Of a stretch of DNA of 28,086 bases, positions 13,908-22,800 are shown piece by piece. Source of the stretch: Bryobacterales bacterium (lineage in GTDB: Bacteria > Acidobacteriota > Terriglobia > Bryobacterales > Bryobacteraceae); assembly GCA_003164075.1 (NCBI GenBank), contig PLRZ01000650.1, forward strand, positions 1 to 28,086, in the 5' to 3' direction. Numbering within the stretch: position 1 is the first letter of the stretch; every line of letters starts with the position of its first letter. A model generated the notes under the pieces. That model was not told the DNA's origin and searched no databases. It was given only the letters and a program-made list of their open reading frames with translations. The translations under genes and the position numbers were made by a program.

Positions 13908-15476
13908 ATGGCAACCACCACAGCCGACCCTCGGTCCACACAACCCATCGCGGCCAAACCCCGTGATTTTCGCCAGGAGGTCACGGATCGGATCATCGGC
14001 ATGCTCGAAAAGGGCGTTGCTCCGTGGCAGAAACCATGGAATCCCGGCGAAGCTTCGCTCGGTATGCCGAAGAATCCCACCACCGACCGGAACTATCGCG
14101 GCGGCAATGCGCTCCATCTGATGGCAACGGCACTTCAGCGCGGCTACAGCGATCCGCGTTGGATGACTTACAAACAAGCATCCGATCAGGGTTGGCAGGT
14201 GCGCCGCGGCGAAAAGGGAACCCAGATCGAGTTCTGGGAAGTGAAGCCCAACGACAAGGATGCAGCCGCCGCCGAAAATGCCGGAGCCAGCAGCGATCGT
14301 AACGGGCGGGATGGTCGTGATACGCTGCTCGTCCACCGCGTGTACACGGTTTTCAACGCCAAACAGATCGATGGCATCCCTGAATATCAGCCGAAGCGCC
14401 CAACCCCATTTGAAGTCGTGAATTCTGGGGAGCAGATTCTGGACAATTCCGGCGCCAAGATCACTCACGACCAAGGCGACCATGCCTTCTACAACCGCGC
14501 CAGCGACAGCATCCACCTGCCGCCTAAAGACGCATTCAAAGATGCTGCCGGATATTACGGTACCGCCCTTCACGAGCTTGCCCACTGGACCGGCCATCCC
14601 TCTCGACTGGATCGGCCGACGCTCAACGCGTCCTACCGATTCGGGGATACCAACTATGCCAAAGAAGAGCTTCGCGCAGAACTTGCGAGCGTCTTCCTCG
14701 CGGCCGAGCGAGGCATTCCTCACGACCCGGAACAGCACGCGGCGTATGTTGGGTCGTGGATCAAAACTCTCCGTCAGGACAAGAACGAGATATTCCGCGC
14801 GGCCCATGATGCTTCCGCGGCGACGGACTACCTCTTGACGCTGGAGCGCGACCGTTCACGAGCAGATGAATCTCTTGCCGCCGGGCCCACGCCTGACTCA
14901 CCCGGTTCCGGACCCGCAAGTCTGGAGGAACAGACGCAAAAGCTGGAGCGCGACCGCGAAGATGAATTGGAAACGGATAGCGCACTCGACGCGAATCGCA
15001 GCGCGGATTCCGCGGCCGCTTCTGTTCCCGTTCGAGAATCGAGCAATGATATCGCTCGGTGGGAGCCGGGCAGCAGAACTCTTCAGGTGGAGAACAAGCA
15101 GACCGGCACGCAGCAGCACAGCCCGATAGACATCCACAGTGCGAACGGAACCGATAACGGCAAAGGTGGTCAGAGGGTCTCGCCGGGGGCTGACGAGTTG
15201 AACGCGGCACGCGCCATCGCGACCAACACCCTGGGCGAGTCGGCGCGCACCGTTGAGGCCCTCACGGAGAGCGGCTTGTACCGAGGACCGATTATCGGTC
15301 AAACCGAGCAGTACATTTTGCAGCGCCAGTCTGCACACACCGCCATTCTGCATCCTAAAGAGTTGCTGGACCGGCAACCGGGACAGGGCGAGAATGTCGC
15401 CATCACCTACTCGAATGCCCAAGGGCTTGTCCGCGAGGCGCGCGCTCGTGGCAAGGCTCAGGATCTCGGGCGCTGA
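13908..15476 (+). CDS. ardC: ArdC-type antirestriction protein with KfrB domain
   Basis: The 522-aa protein begins with the ArdC ssDNA-binding domain: RQEVTDRIIGMLEKGVAPWQKPW (split about 22-44) and NYRGGNALHLMA. A metallopeptidase-like domain follows, with HELAHWTGH at 222-230 (zinc ligands His222 and His226) and a downstream EELRAELAS helix (253-261). After a polar linker (315-450), residues 455-510 (GLYRGPIIGQTEQYILQR, then VAITYSNAQGLV) look like a KfrB domain, a fold seen in other plasmid proteins. ArdC shields the incoming strand from restriction early in transfer. The KfrB-like tail also appears in the giant helicase at the end of this array. Position right behind a transfer promoter fits early expression. 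Confidence 0.8.
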   Translation: MATTTADPRSTQPIAAKPRDFRQEVTDRIIGMLEKGVAPWQKPWNPGEASLGMPKNPTTDRNYRGGNALHLMATALQRGYSDPRWMTYKQASDQGWQVRRGEKGTQIEFWEVKPNDKDAAAAENAGASSDRNGRDGRDTLLVHRVYTVFNAKQIDGIPEYQPKRPTPFEVVNSGEQILDNSGAKITHDQGDHAFYNRASDSIHLPPKDAFKDAAGYYGTALHELAHWTGHPSRLDRPTLNASYRFGDTNYAKEELRAELASVFLAAERGIPHDPEQHAAYVGSWIKTLRQDKNEIFRAAHDASAATDYLLTLERDRSRADESLAAGPTPDSPGSGPASLEEQTQKLERDREDELETDSALDANRSADSAAASVPVRESSNDIARWEPGSRTLQVENKQTGTQQHSPIDIHSANGTDNGKGGQRVSPGADELNAARAIATNTLGESARTVEALTESGLYRGPIIGQTEQYILQRQSAHTAILHPKELLDRQPGQGENVAITYSNAQGLVREARARGKAQDLGR

Positions 15477-15559
15477 GTGCCCTCGCACATTGTTTGCAGC
15501 ACAACCTGCGCACAGAACCACCGAGGCGGCTGTGCCCCGATCACTCAAGGAATCCATCT

Positions 15560-17599
15560 ATGAACCGACAGCCCGAACTATACCGAACTCCGAAGAAACC
15601 CGGCTATCTGGGTGGCTACAACTGGCGCGCCACGTGCTTTGGGTTGTTGCTGCTCCTGGTAGTGAATTTCGCGGCGACACAGTTCATCGCCGCGCGGTTT
15701 GATTATCAACCGGCGCTCGGCCGCCCGCTTCTGCGCAGCAAGAGAGGCGGCGGCATCTATGAGCCCTTCGCCTGGGTTATCTGGGGATGGCACTACTCCA
15801 CATCGCAGGACCCGCGCGTTCGCAAGCCTCTCTTTGAAGGAGAAATGATCGTATTCGCCGGCAGCTTCCTCTGCGTTGGGCTCTTCTTCTTCGCCGCGAG
15901 CCGGCAATCGCGCAAGCTCATGGAGAACGCCGACGACCTCCATGGGTCCGCGCGTTGGGCCACCGAACGGGATATTAGCGCGACGGGTTTGATGGATTCG
16001 CAACGCGGCGTCTATGTGGGTGCTTGGTGCGCCGAGAATTCACATCGGCTCCAATATCTTCGGCACAACGGCCCTGAGCACATTCTGGCCTTCGCGCCGA
16101 CCCGTTCCGGTAAAGGTGTGGGACTCGTCATCCCGACGCTTTTGGCCTGGTCTGAATCGGCGGTCATCTACGACATCAAAGGTGAGAACTGGGCCAAGAC
16201 GGCGGGCTTCCGGGTTCAGCAAGGACACCTGTGTTTTAAGTTTTCCCCCGTGGAAGAGAACGCGAGTTCTCGGTTCAACCCGCTGTCCGAAGTTCGGCTC
16301 TTTACGCCGCGCGATGTCTCCGATGCACAAAACATCGCCAACATGATTGTGCGTACGGGTGAAGATAGCCCGCAGGAACGTTATTGGCAGGACGCTGCTG
16401 CTTCGATAACAACTGGCATGATTCTGCACGTCTGCTACGAGGCCGCACTCCAGGGACGTGTGGCTTCGCTCGCGGACCTGGCCCATGTCTTCACCACTCC
16501 GGGATCGAACTTCCGGGACACGCTCGAGGATCTGCTCAACTTCCCTCACGACCCGGATTACAAGCATGACTGGCGGATGCCCACCGGCGATAAAACCGCC
16601 ACACACCCGGTCGTCAGGGAGAAAGTGCAGGAAATGCTCGACAAGGAGGAGCGGGATTTTGGCGGCGTCCTCAGCACGGCGAAAACGGCGCTGACCCTTT
16701 ACAGCGATCCCCTCGTGGCGAAGAACACCTCGGCGAGCGATTTTACGATCGCAGACTTGGTCAACTACCACCGGCCCATCTCGCTGTATCTCGTGGTTCC
16801 TCCTTCGGACAAGATTCGTTTGCGCCCGCTCATCCGGCTCATGTTCACAATGGTCGTCAATCGCCTTACCGAAAGGATGGTTTTTGAAGGGGCTGAGCAA
16901 AAGCGAAACAAGCACCAACTCCTTCTACTGATCGACGAGTTCCCATCACTGAACCGAATGGAGATCTTCGCAGACGCGCTGTCCTACATGGCCGGCTACG
17001 GCCTGAAAGCTTACCTCATTACGCAGGATATCCGGCAGATCGTCGATGCTTATGGACATAACGAGAGCATCGTTTCCAACTGCCACGTTCGCATTGCATT
17101 CGCGCCTAACCAGGTCGAAACCGCCGAATTGCTTAGCAAAATGACCGGCACGCAAACCGTCCAAAAGGCCAGCTACAATTTCTCGGGTTCGCGATTCTCC
17201 CCGGTCATGGGACACATTAACGCAAGCGTCGATCACATCGAGCGCCCGCTGATGACCCCAGACGAAGTGCTACGTCTCAGACCGCCGCAAAAGCAAAGAG
17301 ACGGCGACTCCGAGAAGATCGTCGCGCCCGGCCAGATGCTCATCTTTGTAAGCGGCACTTTTCCCATCCTGGGCACGCAGATGCTCTACTTCCTTGACCC
17401 GGTGCTGACGGGCAGAGCTGCCGTGAAGCCGCCAAGCGAGTTTCTCGCGCTGGAAGATGGCCAGCCTGTACCGCAACGTCCCATAGACCGGACGCGAAAC
17501 CGAATCAGCAAACCCGAAGTTGAACCCCTCGATCTCGATCCCGAATCGGCCGTGGATCGCGGCTTCATTGAAGAATACCGTCTCACGAAAGGAGCGTAG
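15560..17599 (+). CDS. traG: Type IV coupling protein TraG/VirD4
   Basis: The 679-aa protein starts at the ATG at 15560 (AAGGA at 15547); codons upstream in frame are not coding-like. Two membrane spans (about 24-45 and 95-114) are followed by the motor: Walker A APTRSGKGVG (179-188) and Walker B LLLLIDE (454-460). Conserved TraG/VirD4 phrases include HGSARWATERDI, SGKGVGLVIPTLL and AYLITQDIRQI. It anchors in the inner membrane as a hexamer and carries the relaxase-DNA complex to the secretion channel. The C-terminal 70 residues are polar. The gene lies between ardC and ssb with short gaps. Confidence 0.92.
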   Translation: MNRQPELYRTPKKPGYLGGYNWRATCFGLLLLLVVNFAATQFIAARFDYQPALGRPLLRSKRGGGIYEPFAWVIWGWHYSTSQDPRVRKPLFEGEMIVFAGSFLCVGLFFFAASRQSRKLMENADDLHGSARWATERDISATGLMDSQRGVYVGAWCAENSHRLQYLRHNGPEHILAFAPTRSGKGVGLVIPTLLAWSESAVIYDIKGENWAKTAGFRVQQGHLCFKFSPVEENASSRFNPLSEVRLFTPRDVSDAQNIANMIVRTGEDSPQERYWQDAAASITTGMILHVCYEAALQGRVASLADLAHVFTTPGSNFRDTLEDLLNFPHDPDYKHDWRMPTGDKTATHPVVREKVQEMLDKEERDFGGVLSTAKTALTLYSDPLVAKNTSASDFTIADLVNYHRPISLYLVVPPSDKIRLRPLIRLMFTMVVNRLTERMVFEGAEQKRNKHQLLLLIDEFPSLNRMEIFADALSYMAGYGLKAYLITQDIRQIVDAYGHNESIVSNCHVRIAFAPNQVETAELLSKMTGTQTVQKASYNFSGSRFSPVMGHINASVDHIERPLMTPDEVLRLRPPQKQRDGDSEKIVAPGQMLIFVSGTFPILGTQMLYFLDPVLTGRAAVKPPSEFLALEDGQPVPQRPIDRTRNRISKPEVEPLDLDPESAVDRGFIEEYRLTKGA

Positions 17600-17605
17600 T
17601 TTCTT

Positions 17606-18046
17606 ATGCAGATGAATCGTGTCGAAGTCGCCGGCCATCTGGCGAAAAAGCCGGAGGTGAGGTACTTGCCTTCTGGGCTACCCGTCGCAAACGTGCGATT
17701 GGGTCAGACGTATCGCTTTCAGGACAGCAGCCGGCAGTGGCAGGAGCGCACCAACTGGCACAGCCTGTCGTTCTACGGGGACCTGTCCAAAGTGGCGCTC
17801 AGCTTCGATATGGGGGAGAACATCTTCGTCGAAGGCACCATCGAGCAGCGCGAGTTCACTCCGAAGGACGGCGCCAAGCGAGTGGTGAACGAGATCATCG
17901 TGCGACACTGCCACCTCATTGCTCCAGCGCGCGGAGTTGTCTCCAGCGCCGCTGCGGCAGCGGGGACCGCACCACAGAATGCTGACTCCATCCCAGATCC
18001 GGAAAGGGCACCACTGAGCCATGACGAAGACTGGCCTATTCGCTAA
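17606..18046 (+). CDS. ssb: Single-stranded DNA-binding protein
   Basis: The 146-aa protein (ATG at 17606; a second ATG at 17612 is possible) has AAGGAG at 17589-17594. Residues 3-108 form the OB fold: NRVEVAGHLAKKPEVRYLPS, then the WQERTNWHSLSFYGD strand pair and GENIFVEGTIEQREF. The tail ends SHDEDWPIR, a variant of the usual acidic DDDIPF tip, so interaction with host partners may be altered. Plasmid SSBs coat the entering strand and dampen the SOS response. The last 26 bases overlap traF. Confidence 0.9.
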   Translation: MQMNRVEVAGHLAKKPEVRYLPSGLPVANVRLGQTYRFQDSSRQWQERTNWHSLSFYGDLSKVALSFDMGENIFVEGTIEQREFTPKDGAKRVVNEIIVRHCHLIAPARGVVSSAAAAAGTAPQNADSIPDPERAPLSHDEDWPIR

Positions 18047-18578
18047 ACTCCGCGACACGCGGGTGTCACGGGTACGCAAACTCGGCGTCACTGCGGTGGC
18101 AGTTCTGGCAGGGAGCTTTCTGGTGTGCGGTTTCGTCGGGGTCAGATTCAATTCTTCCCCGTCGTTGCCAGTGGGTATGTACCTCACCACGGCAGACGAA
18201 CATGCCAATCTGGTTGAGTTCTGCCCGGCCGAGCCCATCGCGAGCCTCTCAATTGCGCGAGGGTACCGCGATCCCGGAACCTGCCGAGACGGCGCCGCGC
18301 CGCTTCTCAAGCCAGTCGTGGCTTCCGCCGGCGATGTGGTGGAACTGTCCGCGCGCGGAATTTCGGTGAAGGGAGTGCTCCTACCCAACACGGCTCCGCT
18401 CTCGAAGGACTCTAAGGGCCGCCCCCTCGGAGCATGGCCTTTCGGGCGCTACTGCGTGGCCCCCGGAACCGTCTGGGTAGCCTCCTCCCATCATCCGCGC
18501 AGCTTCGACAGTCGCTACTTCGGTCCGATATCGACTGCCGCCATTCGCCATCGACTGAAACCATTTCTAACACTATGA
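18021..18578 (+). CDS. traF: Conjugal transfer peptidase TraF (S26 family)
   Basis: The 185-aa protein has an N-terminal membrane anchor (about 23-42), then NSSPSLPVGMYL (44-55), the TraF signature with catalytic Ser48, and a Lys97 in LLKPVVASAGDVVEL, the second member of the dyad. PLGAWPFGRYCVAPGTVWVAS and SRYFGPI complete the S26 fold. RP4 TraF cyclises the TrbC pilin, and relatives also process pilin. The gene overlaps ssb at its start and traB at its end (ATGA). Its TrbC substrate is not in the window, so the pilin must be encoded elsewhere. Confidence 0.88.
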   Translation: MTKTGLFAKLRDTRVSRVRKLGVTAVAVLAGSFLVCGFVGVRFNSSPSLPVGMYLTTADEHANLVEFCPAEPIASLSIARGYRDPGTCRDGAAPLLKPVVASAGDVVELSARGISVKGVLLPNTAPLSKDSKGRPLGAWPFGRYCVAPGTVWVASSHHPRSFDSRYFGPISTAAIRHRLKPFLTL

Positions 18579-19882
18579 ATGCCCGCCTTCGAAACAGCAT
18601 TGCACTTGGTTCTGCTTTGACGATGGGGTTGGGAGTATCGACTGGGCATCCCCTGGGAATCGTCGCGGCAGCGGCTATGCCGCTCGCCTGCTTAGTGCCC
18701 GGAACACGGAAGGATGCATTCAAAGGCGCACTTGGCTACTATATCGGCGGTCTTTGGCCAATAGTCCCCGGCCTGGGCCGCTACATCGGACAGTCCGCGA
18801 CGATCTTGATCCCGCTTGGGATTTGGGTCCTGGCGGCAATCATGCTCTCGGTTCCCTGGACGCTTGCGGCGACATCCGATCGCTTTCAGTGCTTGTGGCG
18901 AGCGCCGCTGGCGCTTGTCGCGACCGTAATACCTCCACTCGGAATCATCGGAGTCGCCTCACCGTTGACCGCGGCGGGTTACCTATTTCCGGGAACCGCC
19001 TGGGCCGGCTTGGCTGCGGTCGCGTTGACGCCAGGGATTCTTCTTTCGACGCCGCGAATGGCCTTCCGCCGACGTTGTGTTGTTATGTGTCTCGCGATTA
19101 CTCTGTGCATGGGGCTCGCTATCGGCGGTCGTTTGTTCGGTTCGGGCAGCGCTGAGCCTCCTCGCGGATGGGTCGCCGTTAATACCAGTTTCGGCGACGT
19201 TTCGCAGCCCTTCCAGGATTTCGTGGCGGCGCAATCCATCCAGCAGAAAGCGACCGAAAGTTCGGCACGAGTTCTCATCTTTCCGGAGGCTGTAGTTCCC
19301 CGGTGGTCCGAGGCAACCGAAGCCTTCTGGCGCCGGACGCTCGACCGCTGCCGAGGGCGCGGCCAGATACTGGCCCTGGGTGCGGAATTGCCGGTGCAAA
19401 CGCTAACCGGCGAAAGCACCATGCAGAAACTCAGCGATTTGAAATTGCATGACTTCAGCGCAGCTATTGATGCCCTTACGAGAATGGATACGACGCCTCC
19501 GCACGCCGTCCAGGGCAAGCCGGGCCCGGAGCAGATCGACAACACGATGCTCGTTGTGGGTGCGGAATCCGCTACGTTTTTCCAGCGCGTGCCAGTCCCG
19601 GTGGGAATGTGGCGGCCGTTCAGCCGAATCAGCGTTCCGCTTCGTCTCAACGCTCCCAGCATCCTCGCCATCGACCACCAACGGGTCGCGGTCCTGATCT
19701 GTTATGAACAGATGCTCACTTTCCCGATCCTCGCGTCGATGCTGCGGCATCCGACGGTCATCGTCGGTATCAGCAACACATTTTGGGTTGACGGCACCCC
19801 CATTCCCAGGTATCAAGCCACGGCTCTGCGTGGTTGGGCCAGGCTGTTTGGCCTCTCGTATTTCCTGGCGGTCAACTCCTGA
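18575..19882 (+). CDS. traB: Conjugal transfer protein TraB
   Basis: The 435-aa protein starts at the ATG at 18575, overlapping the traF stop by four bases. Residues 8-45, 55-100, 110-160 and 168-188 are hydrophobic, giving several membrane spans. A nitrilase-like (carbon-nitrogen hydrolase) domain follows, with Glu238 in FPEA and Cys376 in LICYEQ. The usual catalytic lysine is not evident: the expected site reads FFQRVPVPVGMW, a phrase that also appears in Ti-plasmid TraB. The layout parallels apolipoprotein N-acyltransferase. In Agrobacterium TraB follows TraF and assists pilus maturation; the same order here supports the call. Confidence 0.8.
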   Translation: MNARLRNSIALGSALTMGLGVSTGHPLGIVAAAAMPLACLVPGTRKDAFKGALGYYIGGLWPIVPGLGRYIGQSATILIPLGIWVLAAIMLSVPWTLAATSDRFQCLWRAPLALVATVIPPLGIIGVASPLTAAGYLFPGTAWAGLAAVALTPGILLSTPRMAFRRRCVVMCLAITLCMGLAIGGRLFGSGSAEPPRGWVAVNTSFGDVSQPFQDFVAAQSIQQKATESSARVLIFPEAVVPRWSEATEAFWRRTLDRCRGRGQILALGAELPVQTLTGESTMQKLSDLKLHDFSAAIDALTRMDTTPPHAVQGKPGPEQIDNTMLVVGAESATFFQRVPVPVGMWRPFSRISVPLRLNAPSILAIDHQRVAVLICYEQMLTFPILASMLRHPTVIVGISNTFWVDGTPIPRYQATALRGWARLFGLSYFLAVNS

Positions 19883-19893
19883 GCGCGAACCCG

Positions 19894-22800
19894 ATGGCCA
19901 CGAAGTCACGAACTGGCAGTCAATTTACAACCGACAATCAACTCAGCCTTTTCTCGGACACCGAACTGGCTGATAATTTAGGAGAGGAGGCCCTCCATGA
20001 CCCCAACGGTACCGCTCACACCCCTTGGATACCAGATCCTGGAGCATTGGAGACGCCATCGGCCCAGGATGGTCGAGGACCTGGAGAGCCGGAATCACTT
20101 TCAGACGGCGATCTTCGCAGCGCAGGAGTTAACGGGCAACCTGCTGTACGAGCTGACAGTGGTCCAGAAAATGGACTACCACCGGGCCTGGGAAATCGCG
20201 ACGAGGGAATGGGCGTTTCTCCCGGACGAGGAGGATCAGCCCCAGTTGTCGTTCGATCCGGCGACCCTCGATCCACACCAGCCGTTGCCCGCGATCTCCG
20301 CATAATTTCCGCCCACGGCATCGGCGAGGGCGGCCTGAAGCAAAAGGCTCAAGCCAACCTCGCTGCCATTCGCGCTCTGAAAACCATAGAAGCTGAAGAC
20401 CGCCCGGCTACGCCAGAGGAAAAGGCGGCGCTCGTTAAGTACACCGGCTGGGGCGCGATGCCGAACGCATTTGCTCCCCAGCCGCCACCGGAATGGCAGA
20501 GCGTCGCGGATGAGTTGAAGGATCTGCTGAACGCAGAGGAGTACGCGTCGGCTCGGGCCTCGACTCCAAATGCGCACTATACGTCTCCCGAAGTCGTTCT
20601 GGCAATCTGGCAGGCGGCAGAGCAGTTCGGCCTGCAGGCTGGCGCGCAGATCCTTGAGCCGTCGATGGGTGTCGGGCACTTCTTTGGGCTGATGCCGGAA
20701 ACCCTGTATTCCGGTACAAGGCGGACGGGTGTCGAGTTGGATTCTGTTACGGCGCGCATCGCCGCCACCCTCTACCCGGAATCGACCATTCATCGAAAGG
20801 CCTTCGAGGATACGCCGTTTCCCAAGGACTACTTCGATGCGGCAGTTGGAAATATCCCTTTCGGCAACTATCCGGTCTACGATCCGGCGTACCGTGGCAG
20901 TCCTCACCTGACCCACGCGATCCACGACTATTTTCTTGCCAAGTGCCTTGACGTGGTCCGGCCTGGTGGCGTGATCGCGGTGATCACAAGCCGCTACACA
21001 ATGGATAAACAGGATTCCACCGTCCGGCGCCACCTGGCGGACGGATCGATTCTGCTCGGTGCGATCCGTCTACCCAACACGACATTCAAAGCGAATGCAG
21101 GAACGGAAGTGACCACGGATATTCTGTTCCTCCAAAAGCGCTCTCCCGAGACGGCGCTCGGCGAAGGTTGGACTGAGCTGCGCTCCATTGATACGGTAGA
21201 CGGTCCCTTGCATGTGAACGAGTACTTTGCTCGCCACCCGGAGATGATGTTGGGCCGCATGGGTTTGGAATCCGGGCAGTATGGTGACGCTCCGGCCTTG
21301 ATCGGAACCTTGAATCCGGCCGCCCTCGATAAGGCGGTGTCGCTTCTGCCGGCCGCTGTATACAACAACCGCGGCAGCCATAGCCCGCTACACCCAGATT
21401 CTGAACAGGTGCCGGCAGCCGGCGCGGTCAAAGAAGGCGGCCTCGCCGACCGTGGCGGCCAGATTGTCGTGCGTCGCGGCGGAGCGTTCGAGCCGTTGAC
21501 GGTGCCAGTTTCAGTCTCCGCAAGAATTCGCGGAATGCTCCAGGTGCGTGACGCGGTGCGCGATGTGTTCCGCACACAGCTCGCGGATGCAGCGGACAGT
21601 ACCATTGCCGAAGCCCGCCGCCATCTAAACGGCACGTACGATTCCTTCGTTTCCCGGTTCGGACCGCTCAGCGCCAGAGAAAACGTCAAAGCGTTCGCTG
21701 GTGATCCTGACCAACCCCTCCTGCTATCGCTTGAAGAATTCGACCCTGAGACGAAGCGGGCCGTCAAAACTGCTGTCTTCGAGCGCCGCACCTTGGAACG
21801 GTATCGCCCGATTAAACGAGTCGAGACCGCTTCCGAGGCGCTGCTGGTGTCGCTCAATGAGACAGGCCAGGTCAATTGGTCCCGCATGGAGGCGCTCACT
21901 GGGAAGCTCGCTCCTGAATTACAGGCTGAGCTTGGATCTCTCGTCTATCGCAATCCGGAGGGCGGACTGTGGGAGACCGCCGACCGATATCTTAGCGGTA
22001 ATGTGCGCGCAAAGCTTGTCGTCGCACAGGACGTGGCGAGAATCGATCCAGCCTATCGCCGAAATGTGGAAGCTTTGGAGGCTGTCCAACCGAAAGACCT
22101 TGAACCCGGCGAGATTGAAGCTCGGCTCGGCTCATCGTGGGTTCCACCTTCAGATGTCCGCGATTTCGTCGCTGAACTGTTGGATGTGCCCCGCACCAGC
22201 GCAAGAATCGGATATGCTCAGGCCATCGCGACCTGGACTGTCGAGCTCGACTACAGTTCAAAGCACGTCGTGAACAACACCACGACCCACGGCACCGCCC
22301 GCTTCCGCGCGTCCGAACTCATCGAGCAATCGCTGAATGGACGCACCCCGACAGCCTACGACGAGCACGAGGATGGGAGCCGCACCGTAAATCAGCCAGA
22401 GACCATCGCCGCGCGGGAGAAGCAGCAGCAGTTGAAAGATCGCTTTCGCGATTGGGTTTGGGAAAACCGGGAACGCGCGGAACGCCTCGCCAAGGAGTAC
22501 AACTTCCGCTTCAACAACCTTCGGCTCCGGGATTTCGACGGTTCCCACCTGACTTTGCCCGGCATGGTCCGCGCCTCTCTCCGCGATGGAGATCTTGCGC
22601 CGCACCAAAAGAATGCGGTTTGGCGCATCCTGCAGGGCGGTAGTCCACTGTTGGCGCATGTCGTTGGTGCCGGCAAGACGTGGACGATGACCGCCGCGGC
22701 GATGGAACTTCGCCGCCTAGATCTGGCCAAGAAGCCCATGTTCGTCGTGCCGAATCACCTGGTGGACCAGTGGGGAGCGGAGTTTCTAAAGCTGTACCCG

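Noticed and set aside
16040..16918. 292-codon minus-strand frame
   Set aside because: Antisense of the traG motor domain.
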